NCBI RefSeq assembly: GCF_022024115.1
Contig: NZ_CP091792.1
Span: 496,001 to 560,000, forward strand
Source: Prevotella communis
Lineage (GTDB): Bacteria > Bacteroidota > Bacteroidia > Bacteroidales > Bacteroidaceae
DNA: 64,000 nt
Reading direction: 5' to 3'
Shown here: piece after piece, positions 32,272 through 39,605 of the stretch
How the letters are laid out: the number at the start of each line of letters is the position of its first letter
How positions within the stretch are numbered: the stretch's first letter is position 1
Position numbers and translations under genes: made by a program
The notes under the pieces: model-generated
What the model saw: only the letters and a program-made list of their open reading frames with translations
Told to the model about the DNA's origin: nothing
Databases searched by the model: none

Positions 32272-33318
32272 TTACTTCTGGCGGAGCAACTTGTCCACCT
32301 TGTCTTTCAGGTCGGCTGCACTCAGGTGACGACCTACGATGTTTCCTGATTTGTCAATAACGATATTTTCTGGGATAAACGAGATGCCAAGGGTTGAGAC
32401 GAGGGGAGAGTCCCACATCTTACCGTCGCATACATCCGGCCATTTGATGCTGTCGTTTTCCAGGGCCTTGCGTCCTTCGCAGGCATCGGCATCCATGCAG
32501 ATACTGATGACGCCGATGCTGTCGTGGTGCTCGCTCTTCCATCTGTTGAGCTGATGAAGCATCTGCTGGGAGTCAAAACTCCATGATGCCCATACCATGA
32601 TGACATTGGCTTTCTTGCGGAGCAGACTGTCAGAGACGGTCTTTCCGTTGGTGTCGGTAGCCCTGAACTTGGGCAGCTTGCCTGAACTCTTCAGATTGCT
32701 TGTGGCCTTCAGGCGCTTGTGCAACTGTATCAGGGGAATGCTGTTGGGCTTGGCTTTCAGCATGGTCTCGCTGAGTTTGGCAATGCGGGCATAGTCGGCA
32801 TCGACAGCCATGATGAAATAGCGACGCAACAGATAGAGGCTGACGGGCGACGCTGGATGTTTCAGAATAAACTCTTCTGCCTTCTGCTTAACGGCTGGGG
32901 GCATCATCTCCTTGGTCTGCAGGCGGAAACCTGTGAGCAACTCATTTTCCTCTGTACCTGTTATCTCGGTTTCTTTCAGGTGAGAAACGTCACCTTCCAT
33001 CTTGATATTGCCGCCTGGGGTGGCAATAATCGGCAGTTCAGAGAAGTTGGGGAAGATAAGGGTCAGAACAACCGTATCGGGCATGTCCTTGTCATAGGTG
33101 AAACGTCCATCACGCAGGGAGATGGTATCCTTCGTGCCATTATCGAAATCGCACAGATAGAACTCGCCCTGATTGATATTCTTGAACTTGCCCTCCAGAT
33201 GGAAACGGGTGCCCGTCTCGCCGCAGGCACATAAAAGAAGAGGAAAGAGGAAAGCGTAAAGAACGGCTTTCCACTGTCCTCTTTCAGCTCTCCTCTTTCC
33301 TCTTGTTATCATCTTCAT
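32272..33318 (-). CDS. Thioredoxin-fold lipoprotein lacking the CxxC pair
   Basis: Lipoprotein of 348 aa: signal peptide with lipobox LLCAC (C32), a DUF4369-like beta domain (about 38-130, [23 protein letters not shown]) and a TlpA/thioredoxin-like domain (about 214-346). Where redox-active relatives have WASWCPPC, this protein has WASWSFDS, so both cysteines are serines (S247, S250). The fold-defining residues remain ([18 protein letters not shown] with the cis-Pro). It therefore cannot work as a disulfide reductase of the usual kind and is likely a binding or structural derivative. The signal peptide is largely encoded by AAGAGGA heptamers. It follows the TPR lipoprotein gene by 2 bp. Confidence 0.85.
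   Translation of the reverse strand: MKMITRGKRRAERGQWKAVLYAFLFPLLLCACGETGTRFHLEGKFKNINQGEFYLCDFDNGTKDTISLRDGRFTYDKDMPDTVVLTLIFPNFSELPIIATPGGNIKMEGDVSHLKETEITGTEENELLTGFRLQTKEMMPPAVKQKAEEFILKHPASPVSLYLLRRYFIMAVDADYARIAKLSETMLKAKPNSIPLIQLHKRLKATSNLKSSGKLPKFRATDTNGKTVSDSLLRKKANVIMVWASWSFDSQQMLHQLNRWKSEHHDSIGVISICMDADACEGRKALENDSIKWPDVCDGKMWDSPLVSTLGISFIPENIVIDKSGNIVGRHLSAADLKDKVDKLLRQK
33238..33304 (-). repeat. Opposed AAGAGGA heptamer tracts encoding a signal peptide
   Basis: Plus strand: AAGAGGA, AAGAGGA at 33238-33251; then TCCACTG, TCCTCTT, TCAGCTC, TCCTCTT, TCCTCTT at 33270-33304. On the coding strand the purine tract gives the basic n-region ([10 protein letters not shown]) and the pyrimidine tract gives the hydrophobic FLFPLL of the h-region. 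The two tracts are inverted relative to each other and could pair. Confidence 0.85.
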
Positions 33319-33320
33319 CT

Positions 33321-35009
33321 TTACTTGCTAACCTTGGTCAGTTCCAGATCCTTGGCGGCATAGTCGGCCAGTGAGGGATCTTTTGCAATGGCCTGCTTCA
33401 GGGCTGCAGCAGCATCGGCTGTCTTACCTGTGCGGGCATTCAGGATGGCGCGCAGATAGTCGGTTGTAGCGTCTGCATTCTTCACGTTCTTCAATGTAGA
33501 AGCAGCAGCCTGGTAGTTGTTGTTCAGAATCTGAGCCAATGCGGCAGAGTTAGACTGTACACGACCGAAGTCCTGCTCGGCCTGTGCATACTTGCCCTGA
33601 GCCAGGTGGAGGTTACCCAGTACCTCGTTCAGTCCGTTGGCATTAGAAGCCTTGGCAATATAGCTCTCTGCGCTCAGCATGTCGCCCTGCTGCAATGCCA
33701 GCAGTCCGAGGTTGGCATTGGTCTCAGCCTGGTTGCGGTCGATGGCGGCAGCCTTGTCGAGCCACTGCTTAGCCTCGCTGTAGTTGCCCTTGGTATAAGC
33801 CAGACGAGCCAGGTTGTTGTAAGCACGCGGGTCGTTCTTGTAGAGCTCAACAGCCTTCTTGTAGGCTGCCTCTGTGCTGGCCAGGTCGTCATCGTAGAGG
33901 GTTGCACCATAGAGAATCTCCTCGATGCTCAGCTGGGTGGCGTCGCTCTTCATCTGAGCCAGGATCTGCTCGTCGTCACGACCAATCAACAGGTAGTTGA
34001 TGGTGAGGCGAGAACGGCGCAACTGAGGCAGGATGCCATCGGTGAGCTCGCGGAAAGCGGCAGAGATATTCTTGATCTGCTGCTCGCGCTCCTCAGGATC
34101 CTTATACATAGACAGCACACGCAGGATAACGTCCTTGTCTTGGATATCGCTGGCAGCAACGAGCTCCTGGAAACCTTCCCAGTCCTCTGCTGTATACTTG
34201 GTGTCAACGGGAGCGTCCATCTTGGCCTTCTTCATCTCCTTCTTCAGGTAGTCGTTGGTCACGTCCTGACGCTTGTTGGCCAACTTCTCATTCAATGCGT
34301 AGCCACCATCGGGTGAAGCATAGGCTGATACCTCGATGTTGTCGAGAGCCATACCTTCCTGATCGGCCACAATCTTGTTGATCAGACGAACGAACTCCTG
34401 AACAGAATTGTTCTGCAGCTCGCTCTTGCGCAACTGTGCCTGTCCGATGAGGAACTTGATGTTGGCCTGCTGCTTCTGCTCAGAGATGCGCTGGAAGGCA
34501 TCCTCTGCCAAAGCGGGATTGGCTGAGGTCAGTGTGCGCTTGTAGAGCTCAGATGTGGCGATGATACCTGTAGCAACCTTTACCTCGGGCACCTTCACGG
34601 TCTTCTTGCCTACCTTGGCATCGAAGATGAGATACATATCGCTCTGCTGCATCTCTGGGGTGTAGGCAAAGTTGGTCTTCATGGTGTAGTTACCACCTAC
34701 GAGGTAAGAGATAGTCTGGTCGTTGCCCAGCACTTTCTCGCCCTGGAAGGTAGCACCTTCGCCATTAACTGATTTGAGACCTTGAGGGGTCTGGAAGCGC
34801 AACTGTGGGGTTACGGTAACCACAGCCTTCTTCTTCATGTATTTCTCAGGGAACATACCATTGATGGTGGCAGAGACCTCGCCGGCCTGTGTCTCCAGGG
34901 GATTTGGTGTTACCTTGAAATTATCTGCTGAGAGAGCACCCAGTTTTCCTGAGCATGATGTCAGCAGTACAGCAGCTGCCGACAGCAAAAGCATTTGAGT
35001 AGTTTTCAT
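33321..35009 (-). CDS. OmpA-like/TPR lipoprotein
   Basis: Lipoprotein of 562 aa (lipobox LLTSC, C19) with a beta-rich N-terminal domain (about 25-160), an OmpA-like middle part with an SAYASPDGGYALNEKLANKRQDVTN motif (about 225-255), and C-terminal TPR repeats (about 365-550, AYNNLARLAYTKGNYSEAKQWLDKAAAIDRNQAETNANLGLLALQQG). It probably sits at the inner leaflet of the outer membrane, holding peptidoglycan through the OmpA part and scaffolding partners with the TPRs. Some T9SS components (PorE/PorW) combine such domains, but in another order, so no such name is given. First gene of the operon with the Trx-like lipoprotein and yifB. Confidence 0.8.
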   Translation of the reverse strand: MKTTQMLLLSAAAVLLTSCSGKLGALSADNFKVTPNPLETQAGEVSATINGMFPEKYMKKKAVVTVTPQLRFQTPQGLKSVNGEGATFQGEKVLGNDQTISYLVGGNYTMKTNFAYTPEMQQSDMYLIFDAKVGKKTVKVPEVKVATGIIATSELYKRTLTSANPALAEDAFQRISEQKQQANIKFLIGQAQLRKSELQNNSVQEFVRLINKIVADQEGMALDNIEVSAYASPDGGYALNEKLANKRQDVTNDYLKKEMKKAKMDAPVDTKYTAEDWEGFQELVAASDIQDKDVILRVLSMYKDPEEREQQIKNISAAFRELTDGILPQLRRSRLTINYLLIGRDDEQILAQMKSDATQLSIEEILYGATLYDDDLASTEAAYKKAVELYKNDPRAYNNLARLAYTKGNYSEAKQWLDKAAAIDRNQAETNANLGLLALQQGDMLSAESYIAKASNANGLNEVLGNLHLAQGKYAQAEQDFGRVQSNSAALAQILNNNYQAAASTLKNVKNADATTDYLRAILNARTGKTADAAAALKQAIAKDPSLADYAAKDLELTKVSK

Positions 35010-35049
35010 TATACAATAAGTTTTCTTTTAGTTTTCTTTTTATCCATTG

Positions 35050-35057
35050 CAAAATTA
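35050..35057 (-). promoter_or_regulatory. -7 element of the TPR lipoprotein operon
   Basis: TAATTTTG on the minus strand, about 40 nt before the ATG at 35009. A TTTG at 35080-35083 is 22 nt away, slightly far for a -33 element. An 11-bp direct repeat (AGTTTTCTTTT twice) lies at 35019-35040 in the leader. Confidence 0.5.
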
Positions 35058-35126
35058 CATATTATAATTGGAATAAACTCAAAAACACGTCTTTTTTTCG
35101 ATTTATTAAGCATTGTGCCTAACAAG

Positions 35127-35161
35127 AAAAAGTGGACTCAGATGACTCTGAATCCACTTTT
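35127..35161. terminator. Terminator after tRNA-Leu
   Basis: AAAAGTGGA and TCAGA pair with TCTGA and TCCACTTTT around a TGAC loop with one C/A mismatch. T-runs flank it on both strands, so it can end the tRNA transcript and insulate the lipoprotein promoter downstream. A second small hairpin, CTTGCC/GGCAAG, lies at 35166-35180 right after the tRNA. Confidence 0.8.
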
Positions 35162-35180
35162 CTACCTTGCCGCTGGCAAG

Positions 35181-35265
35181 TGCCGCGAGCGGGACTCGAA
35201 CCCGCACAACCATTTCTGGTCAAGGGATTTTAAGTCCCTCGTGTCTACCATTCCACCATCGCGGC
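35181..35265 (-). tRNA. tRNA-Leu (anticodon TAA)
   Basis: An 85-nt class II tRNA on the minus strand. The acceptor stem is GCCGCGA with TCGCGGC plus discriminator A. The anticodon stem-loop is GGGA-CTTAAAA-TCCC, giving anticodon TAA, followed by a long variable arm and the T arm GCGGG-TTCGAGT-CCCGC. CCA is not encoded. It reads UUA (and UUG by wobble) codons. Confidence 0.96.
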
Positions 35266-35281
35266 AGCTGTTTTGCGGGTG

Positions 35282-35312
35282 CAAAGGTACGGCTATTTAT
35301 TGGAATAACCAA
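35282..35312 (-). promoter_or_regulatory. Promoter of tRNA-Leu
   Basis: Minus strand: TTGG (35309-35312), 19-nt spacer, TACCTTTG (35282-35289), 16 nt before the tRNA 5' end. A model example of the promoter type in this window. Confidence 0.8.
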
Positions 35313-35328
35313 ATTTTTCAGAATATTT

Positions 35329-35886
35329 TCACGGATTCTGTACCGATAGGATACCTCTTTCGGGATTATAGCTGACGCGCTTGTATTGTTCCAGGGTGTG
35401 TCCTTCTTCGCCGGTCTTCACGATGCTGTACTCGCTATAGATGCTGTAGACGCGTTTGCATTTGTTGCATCGGAGCTCCTGAGGGGCATCGGCCCATTTC
35501 AGTTCGGAGTTGAAATCGCAGTTGGGACACAGCAGGTCGTAGGCACAGAGCACGCCGCTATAGGTGCGTCCGATGATGAGTCCGCGCTTCCTGCCCATGG
35601 CGTTATAGTTGATGCGCTCGTTGCCGATGGCAGTGGTCATCGTCAGGTCTAAGTCGCTGGCTGCGAAGGAACCTTGGTTGGGCGTCAGTTTCAGGTGCCA
35701 TACGCGCTTTTCCTGTACGGCCTTGACAATACAGAAGTTGCCACCGGAACTGGCGATGGCATTGGTCAGCGCACTGGTGGGGTAGAGTGAAGCCTGAAAC
35801 ATGAAGTTGCAGTATGTCGAACTGAACTGGTTGTCCACTTCACAGGCACTCAATAATAGTAAAAGTAGTGGCAGTAATTTCTTCAT
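35329..35886 (-). CDS. Lipoprotein with four-cysteine zinc-ribbon-like core
   Basis: Lipoprotein of 185 aa (lipobox LLSAC, C15). The middle has GLIIGRTYSGVLCAYDLLCPNCDF and LRCNKCKRVYSIYSEYSIV, that is CPNC and CNKC about 15 residues apart, arranged like a zinc ribbon or a Rieske-type loop pair whose histidines are replaced by cysteine. Such a metal site on an exported lipoprotein is unusual. It follows argH by 16 bp; that gap and its start codon lie in a TGAAGAR heptamer tract. No family name is recognised. Confidence 0.72.
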   Translation of the reverse strand: MKKLLPLLLLLLSACEVDNQFSSTYCNFMFQASLYPTSALTNAIASSGGNFCIVKAVQEKRVWHLKLTPNQGSFAASDLDLTMTTAIGNERINYNAMGRKRGLIIGRTYSGVLCAYDLLCPNCDFNSELKWADAPQELRCNKCKRVYSIYSEYSIVKTGEEGHTLEQYKRVSYNPERGILSVQNP

Positions 35887-35899
35887 TCTTCACTCTTCA
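35879..35899 (-). repeat. Heptamer tract at the argH - lipoprotein junction
   Basis: Plus strand: TTCTTCA, TTCTTCA, CTCTTCA. On the coding strand this reads TGAAGAG, TGAAGAA, TGAAGAA, and the start codon ATG of the lipoprotein gene forms part of the last unit. Confidence 0.65.
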
Positions 35900-35902
35900 G
35901 TT

Positions 35903-37243
35903 TTACTTTCCCAATAGTTTGGCTTCTGCCTTTTCCACACGCTCGAATCCGAAACCGTCAAGCGTCTGCTGCATCAGCGCAGCAATCTGGTCGTTCATCA
36001 GGTTGCCGATAGAGCCCTCGTGGGTGTGGTGGATGTCCTTGCAAGGTGTGAACTTACCTGCCTCAATATCGAGGCCTACCTTCTTATAGGCATCGCGGAA
36101 AGGCATACCTTCTGCTGCGAGGCGGTTGACCTCTTCTACAGAGAACATGGGGTCGTAGCGTGGGTCATCCAGGATGTGGTCGTTCACCTCAATGCGGTTG
36201 ATGATATAGGCCGTCATGCGCAGACAGTCGAGCAGTTCGTCGAAAGCAGGCAGGAATACCTCCTTGATAATCTGAAGGTCGCGGAAATAGCCCACGGGCA
36301 GATTGTTCATCATCAGCGTGATCTGTTGGGGCAGACTCTGCAACTTGTTCGACTTAGAACGGATAAGTTCAAAGACATCGGGGTTCTTCTTATGCGGCAT
36401 GATGCTGGACCCCGTGGTGCACTCCTTGGGAAGTTTTACGAAACCAAAGTTCTGACAGTTGAACATGCAGGCATCGAAGGCCAACTTAGCCATTGTGCCG
36501 GCAATGGTGGCAATCGCAAAACCCACGTTGCGTTCCATCTTGCCGCGGCCCATCTGGGCATAGACCACGTTGTAGTCCATTGAGTCGAAACCCAGGAGGT
36601 CGGTGGTCATCTGACGGTTCAGGGGGAATGATGATCCATAGCCGGCAGCCGACCCCAAGGGGTTGCGGTTGGTCATCTTATAGGCCGCCTGCAGGAAGAG
36701 CATGTCGTCAGCCAGAGATTCGGCATAGGCACCGAACCACAAACCGAAACTGGAGGGCATAGCCACCTGCAGATGTGTGTAGCCTGGCATCAGCACGTTC
36801 TTGTACTGATTACTTTTAGCGATAAGCTGGTCGAAGAGGTCCTTGACGGCCTCGGCAACCAACTGCAGTTGATGGCGGGTGAAAAGCTTCAGGTCAACCA
36901 ATACCTGGTCATTGCGTGAACGGCCAGAGTGGATTTTCTTACCCATGTCGCCCAGTTTGCGGGTGAGCATCAGTTCTACCTGTGAGTGAACATCCTCGAT
37001 GCCGTCTTCAATGACGAACTCGCCGCGCAGCGTCTGTTCGTAGATGTTCTGCAACTCCTTCAGCAATACGGGCAACTCATCCTTGCCCAGCAGTCCGATA
37101 CTCTCGAGCATGGTGATGTGGGCCATTGAGCCCAGTACATCATACGGTGCCAGATAGAGGTCCATCTCGCGGTCACGACCTACGGTGAAACGCTCTATCT
37201 CACTGTTTATCTCAAAGTCTTTTTCCCAAAGTTTCTGTGCCAT
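35903..37243 (-). CDS. argH: Argininosuccinate lyase
   Basis: Cytoplasmic enzyme of 446 aa that splits argininosuccinate into arginine and fumarate, the last step of arginine synthesis. The fumarase/aspartase superfamily signature is TGSSIMPHKKNPDVFELIR (about 280), with HSGRSRNDQV and GYTHLQVAMPSSFGLW as the other conserved blocks. The start at 37243 (MAQKLWEKDF) is the first plausible ATG after the octamer tract. It follows the SRPBCC and pyrE genes in one orientation, probably as an operon. Confidence 0.96.
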   Translation of the reverse strand: MAQKLWEKDFEINSEIERFTVGRDREMDLYLAPYDVLGSMAHITMLESIGLLGKDELPVLLKELQNIYEQTLRGEFVIEDGIEDVHSQVELMLTRKLGDMGKKIHSGRSRNDQVLVDLKLFTRHQLQLVAEAVKDLFDQLIAKSNQYKNVLMPGYTHLQVAMPSSFGLWFGAYAESLADDMLFLQAAYKMTNRNPLGSAAGYGSSFPLNRQMTTDLLGFDSMDYNVVYAQMGRGKMERNVGFAIATIAGTMAKLAFDACMFNCQNFGFVKLPKECTTGSSIMPHKKNPDVFELIRSKSNKLQSLPQQITLMMNNLPVGYFRDLQIIKEVFLPAFDELLDCLRMTAYIINRIEVNDHILDDPRYDPMFSVEEVNRLAAEGMPFRDAYKKVGLDIEAGKFTPCKDIHHTHEGSIGNLMNDQIAALMQQTLDGFGFERVEKAEAKLLGK

Positions 37244-37254
37244 CTTTTTAATTC

Positions 37255-37286
37255 GTTATATCGTGATAACGTAATATCGTTATAAC
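37255..37286 (-). repeat. Octamer tract between the SRPBCC and argH genes
   Basis: On the coding strand: GTTATAAC, GATATTAC, GTTATCAC, GATATAAC, four 8-bp units of the GNNATAAC family ending 11 nt before the argH ATG. Confidence 0.85.
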
Positions 37287-37292
37287 GCCTGA

Positions 37293-37706
37293 TTATACAT
37301 AAGGAATCTGTGCCAGTGCGTCTGCAATCTTTTCTACGCCATCCTGGATAGGACCGCTCACCATAGCTGCCAGCATAAAGGGAATGTCGGCTTTGATGGT
37401 GATTCTCATCTTTGAGGTTGTCTCATTGACAGGAAGCACCTGAATCCAGAGATTGAAAGGCATGGGTGACTGTGTTGTCTCGAACTTGACGCATTTGGGT
37501 TCTTCGCGCTCCACGATACGCAGGGTTATCTGACCAACAGGATCAACATTGATTGTTACAGAGTCCTTGTCGAAAGAGAACTCCTTCAATTTATCTTCAG
37601 GGATGCGGTCGCGCACACGCTCCAGATTGCTCAGGTCGCTGATGTTGCGATAGACGGCTTCCTGTGAATAGGGCACCTGCTTGATGCTACTTTCGAATTT
37701 CTTCAT
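37293..37706 (-). CDS. SRPBCC-fold protein
   Basis: Cytoplasmic protein of 137 aa with the START/polyketide-cyclase-like fold: KKFESSIKQVPYSQEAVYRNISDLSNLERV at the start, SKMRITIKADIPFMLAAMVSGPIQDGVEKIADALAQIPY as the C-terminal strand and long helix. The small hydrophobic cavity fold binds lipids or other small ligands; no catalytic residue can be assigned. It lies 9 bp after pyrE and 49 bp before argH, and appears to be transcribed with them. Confidence 0.82.
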   Translation of the reverse strand: MKKFESSIKQVPYSQEAVYRNISDLSNLERVRDRIPEDKLKEFSFDKDSVTINVDPVGQITLRIVEREEPKCVKFETTQSPMPFNLWIQVLPVNETTSKMRITIKADIPFMLAAMVSGPIQDGVEKIADALAQIPYV

Positions 37707-37715
37707 AGCCCCTCC

Positions 37716-38345
37716 TTATACGCCCCAGACGCTGGGATCCTTTCTCCATTCAGCCAGTACGGCCTTTTCTTCTTCCTTGATATAGCCTGTCTCGGCAGCC
37801 TGCTCCACAACGGCGTTGTAGTCGCTCAGGGTAATGAGCTTGACACCAGCCTCGCGGAAAGCCTCCTCTGCTACAGGGAAACCGTATGTGAACGAGGCTA
37901 CCATGCCGATAACCTCTACACCATATTCGCGCAGAGCAGCTACAGCCTTCAGAGAACTGCCACCTGTAGAAATCAGGTCCTCTACTACGATAACCTTAGC
38001 ACCCTTCTTGATTTCGCCTTCTACCTGGTTGCCCATGCCGTGATCTTTTGGCTTTGGACGAACATAGCAGTAGGGAAGACCCAGTTCTTCGGCTACCAGC
38101 GCACCCTGTGCAATAGCACCTGTGGCAACACCAGCCACAGCATCAGCCTCAGGGAAGTTCTCCTGAATGACGTGACAGAGTTCCAGTTTTACAAACGAAC
38201 GCAGGCTGGGGTGTCCCAGTGTCTTGCGGTTGTCGGTATAAATAGGTGATTTCCAACCGCTGGCCCATGTGAAAGGTTCGTTGGGTTGCAGTTTGATGGC
38301 CTTGATATCCATCAGCTTCTGTGCGAATTGTTTCTTGATATCCAT
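37716..38345 (-). CDS. pyrE: Orotate phosphoribosyltransferase
   Basis: Protein of 209 aa that joins orotate and PRPP to form OMP in pyrimidine synthesis. The PRPP-binding motif is VIVVEDLISTGGSSLKAV and the substrate loop RPKPKDHGMGNQVEGE is intact. WASGWKSPIYTDNRKTLGHPSLR near the N-terminus is the orotate site. The -7 element TACCTTTG is at 38369-38376, while a heptamer tract occupies the expected -33 zone. Confidence 0.96.
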   Translation of the reverse strand: MDIKKQFAQKLMDIKAIKLQPNEPFTWASGWKSPIYTDNRKTLGHPSLRSFVKLELCHVIQENFPEADAVAGVATGAIAQGALVAEELGLPYCYVRPKPKDHGMGNQVEGEIKKGAKVIVVEDLISTGGSSLKAVAALREYGVEVIGMVASFTYGFPVAEEAFREAGVKLITLSDYNAVVEQAAETGYIKEEEKAVLAEWRKDPSVWGV

Positions 38346-38368
38346 AACGTTATGTTGATTTTTGCGTG

Positions 38369-38376
38369 CAAAGGTA
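38369..38376 (-). promoter_or_regulatory. -7 element of the pyrE - argH operon
   Basis: TACCTTTG on the minus strand, 23 nt before the pyrE ATG. The -33 position (about 38396) falls inside the AAGTGAA tract and has no TTTG/TTGG. Confidence 0.6.
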
Positions 38377-38384
38377 CGAATTTT

Positions 38385-38412
38385 AAGTGAAAAGTGAAAA
38401 GTGAAGAGTGAA
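38385..38412. repeat. AAGTGAA heptamer tract upstream of pyrE
   Basis: AAGTGAA three times and GAGTGAA once (38385-38412), running into GTGAAAAATTTGCTGCCGCA (38408-38427), which matches the inverted-repeat arm at 22801-22820 in 19 of 20 positions. The tract ends about 10 bp before the comF stop codon (38438). Confidence 0.85.
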
Positions 38413-38437
38413 AAATTTGCTGCCGCATAACGATTAT

Positions 38438-39139
38438 TTACTCTTTTGTGTAGCCGATAGAGAGGACGCTTAGCTTGACGCCTTCGGCCTTGGCCAGTTC
38501 CTGACCACAGGCGATCACGGTGGCGCCAGTGGTCACTACATCGTCAATAATCAGTAGGTGCTTGCCTTTTATCTTGTCGGCATCAACCAACTGAAAGGCT
38601 GCCCTTACGTTCTCGCGGCGCTCCCAGATGCTGGTCTGGTGCGTCTGACTCTGACTGAAATGTTGTCGCTTGACTACCTTATTATATATAGGGAGGTGTG
38701 TGACATGGCTAATACCTTTTGCCACTTGCATACTCTGGTTATAACCTCTTTTCCATTGGCGTCGGCGTGTGATGGGCACTGGTACGATGGCATCGATGTC
38801 ATCGAAGAAGCCAAATGGCTGATGTCTCAGGGCGATTTGTTCGCCGATATCCTCGCCCAGCAACATCTGACCATGGTATTTCAGGTCGTATATCATCTTG
38901 CTGGGGTCGGAATGGGAACGGTAGTAAAACCAGGCAGATGCCTTCTCTATGGGAAACTGCCCCCAGAAGAGTCGGGCCATGAGGTTATCGTAAGGCGACT
39001 CGGGAAAGGGTGTCTTCTCCAGTTCGTTGTCACAGTCAGCGCAGAGCAGGGCTTCTTGTGGTTCTAATCTGCCTCCGCAGATAGCGCACCTGCGAGGTGC
39101 GATTAAGTCCAGCAGACTAGTCCAGAAACTCGTCCTCAT
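38438..39139 (-). CDS. comF: ComF-family phosphoribosyltransferase-like protein
   Basis: Protein of 233 aa: N-terminal zinc ribbon (RRCAICGGRLEPQEALLCADCDNEL) followed by a PRTase-type domain ending in HLLIIDDVVTTGATVIACGQEL, with RGYNQSMQVAKGIS and SQTHQTSIWERRENVRAAF as the other ComF blocks. In transformable bacteria ComF helps imported single-stranded DNA; here yifB/comM is also in the window. The start overlaps the recX 3' end by 23 bp, and prmC-recX-comF form one operon. Confidence 0.92.
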   Translation of the reverse strand: MRTSFWTSLLDLIAPRRCAICGGRLEPQEALLCADCDNELEKTPFPESPYDNLMARLFWGQFPIEKASAWFYYRSHSDPSKMIYDLKYHGQMLLGEDIGEQIALRHQPFGFFDDIDAIVPVPITRRRQWKRGYNQSMQVAKGISHVTHLPIYNKVVKRQHFSQSQTHQTSIWERRENVRAAFQLVDADKIKGKHLLIIDDVVTTGATVIACGQELAKAEGVKLSVLSIGYTKE

Positions 39140-39605
39140 CTTCTACCTCGATACACTGTTTGATGATGTCCATCGTAAAACCACGACTCATGGCATACTT
39201 GATGAGCTTCATGGTCAGTTCGTATTCACTATCGGCCTTGGTGCTTTTGCGCTTCTGCTTGAGCATTGGTCGGAGAATCTTTAGGTATTCTTCATCGTCT
39301 ACTTCATCGAGCAGAGGCTTACTGATGCTGTCGTCAATACGTTTCATCCATAAGGCCTGTTCCACCTTGCGGCGCCCCCATTTGTTATAGCGTATCTTAT
39401 CATAGATGAATGCACGGGCAAAGCGCTCGTCATCAACGTAGCGTTCTGCTATCAGACGGTCCATCACTTCTGCCTGCTCTTCCTTGCTGACGCCCCACTG
39501 CCGCATCTTTTCTATCATCTCCTGCTGACAGTGTTCACTACGGGCACAGAGGTCCGTGAGCTTCTGGTAGGCTTGTTGGCCCGTCATTTCCTTTTTTATA
39601 AGCAT
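39117..39605 (-). CDS. recX: Regulatory protein RecX
   Basis: Protein of 162 aa; it inhibits RecA filament extension. RecX triple-helix repeats are visible: YQKLTDLCARSEHCQQEMIEKMRQWGV, RLIAERYVDDERFARAFIYDKIRYNKWGRRKVEQALWMKRI and a third degenerate repeat. The first ATG (39605) overlaps prmC by 10 bp; an in-frame ATG six codons later (39587, MTGQQAYQKL) is an equally good start. It sits between prmC and comF with overlaps on both sides, so it is translationally coupled. Confidence 0.9.
   Translation of the reverse strand: MLIKKEMTGQQAYQKLTDLCARSEHCQQEMIEKMRQWGVSKEEQAEVMDRLIAERYVDDERFARAFIYDKIRYNKWGRRKVEQALWMKRIDDSISKPLLDEVDDEEYLKILRPMLKQKRKSTKADSEYELTMKLIKYAMSRGFTMDIIKQCIEVEDEDEFLD

Noticed and set aside
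37716..38345. A P5C reductase gene near hypD to complete the hydroxyproline pathway
   Set aside because: No ProC-like sequence was seen anywhere in the window; it must be elsewhere in the genome if present.
39112..39122. Further CTAG nonamer array at the comF-recX overlap
   Set aside because: Only one GACTAGTCCAG word is present, with no periodic neighbours.
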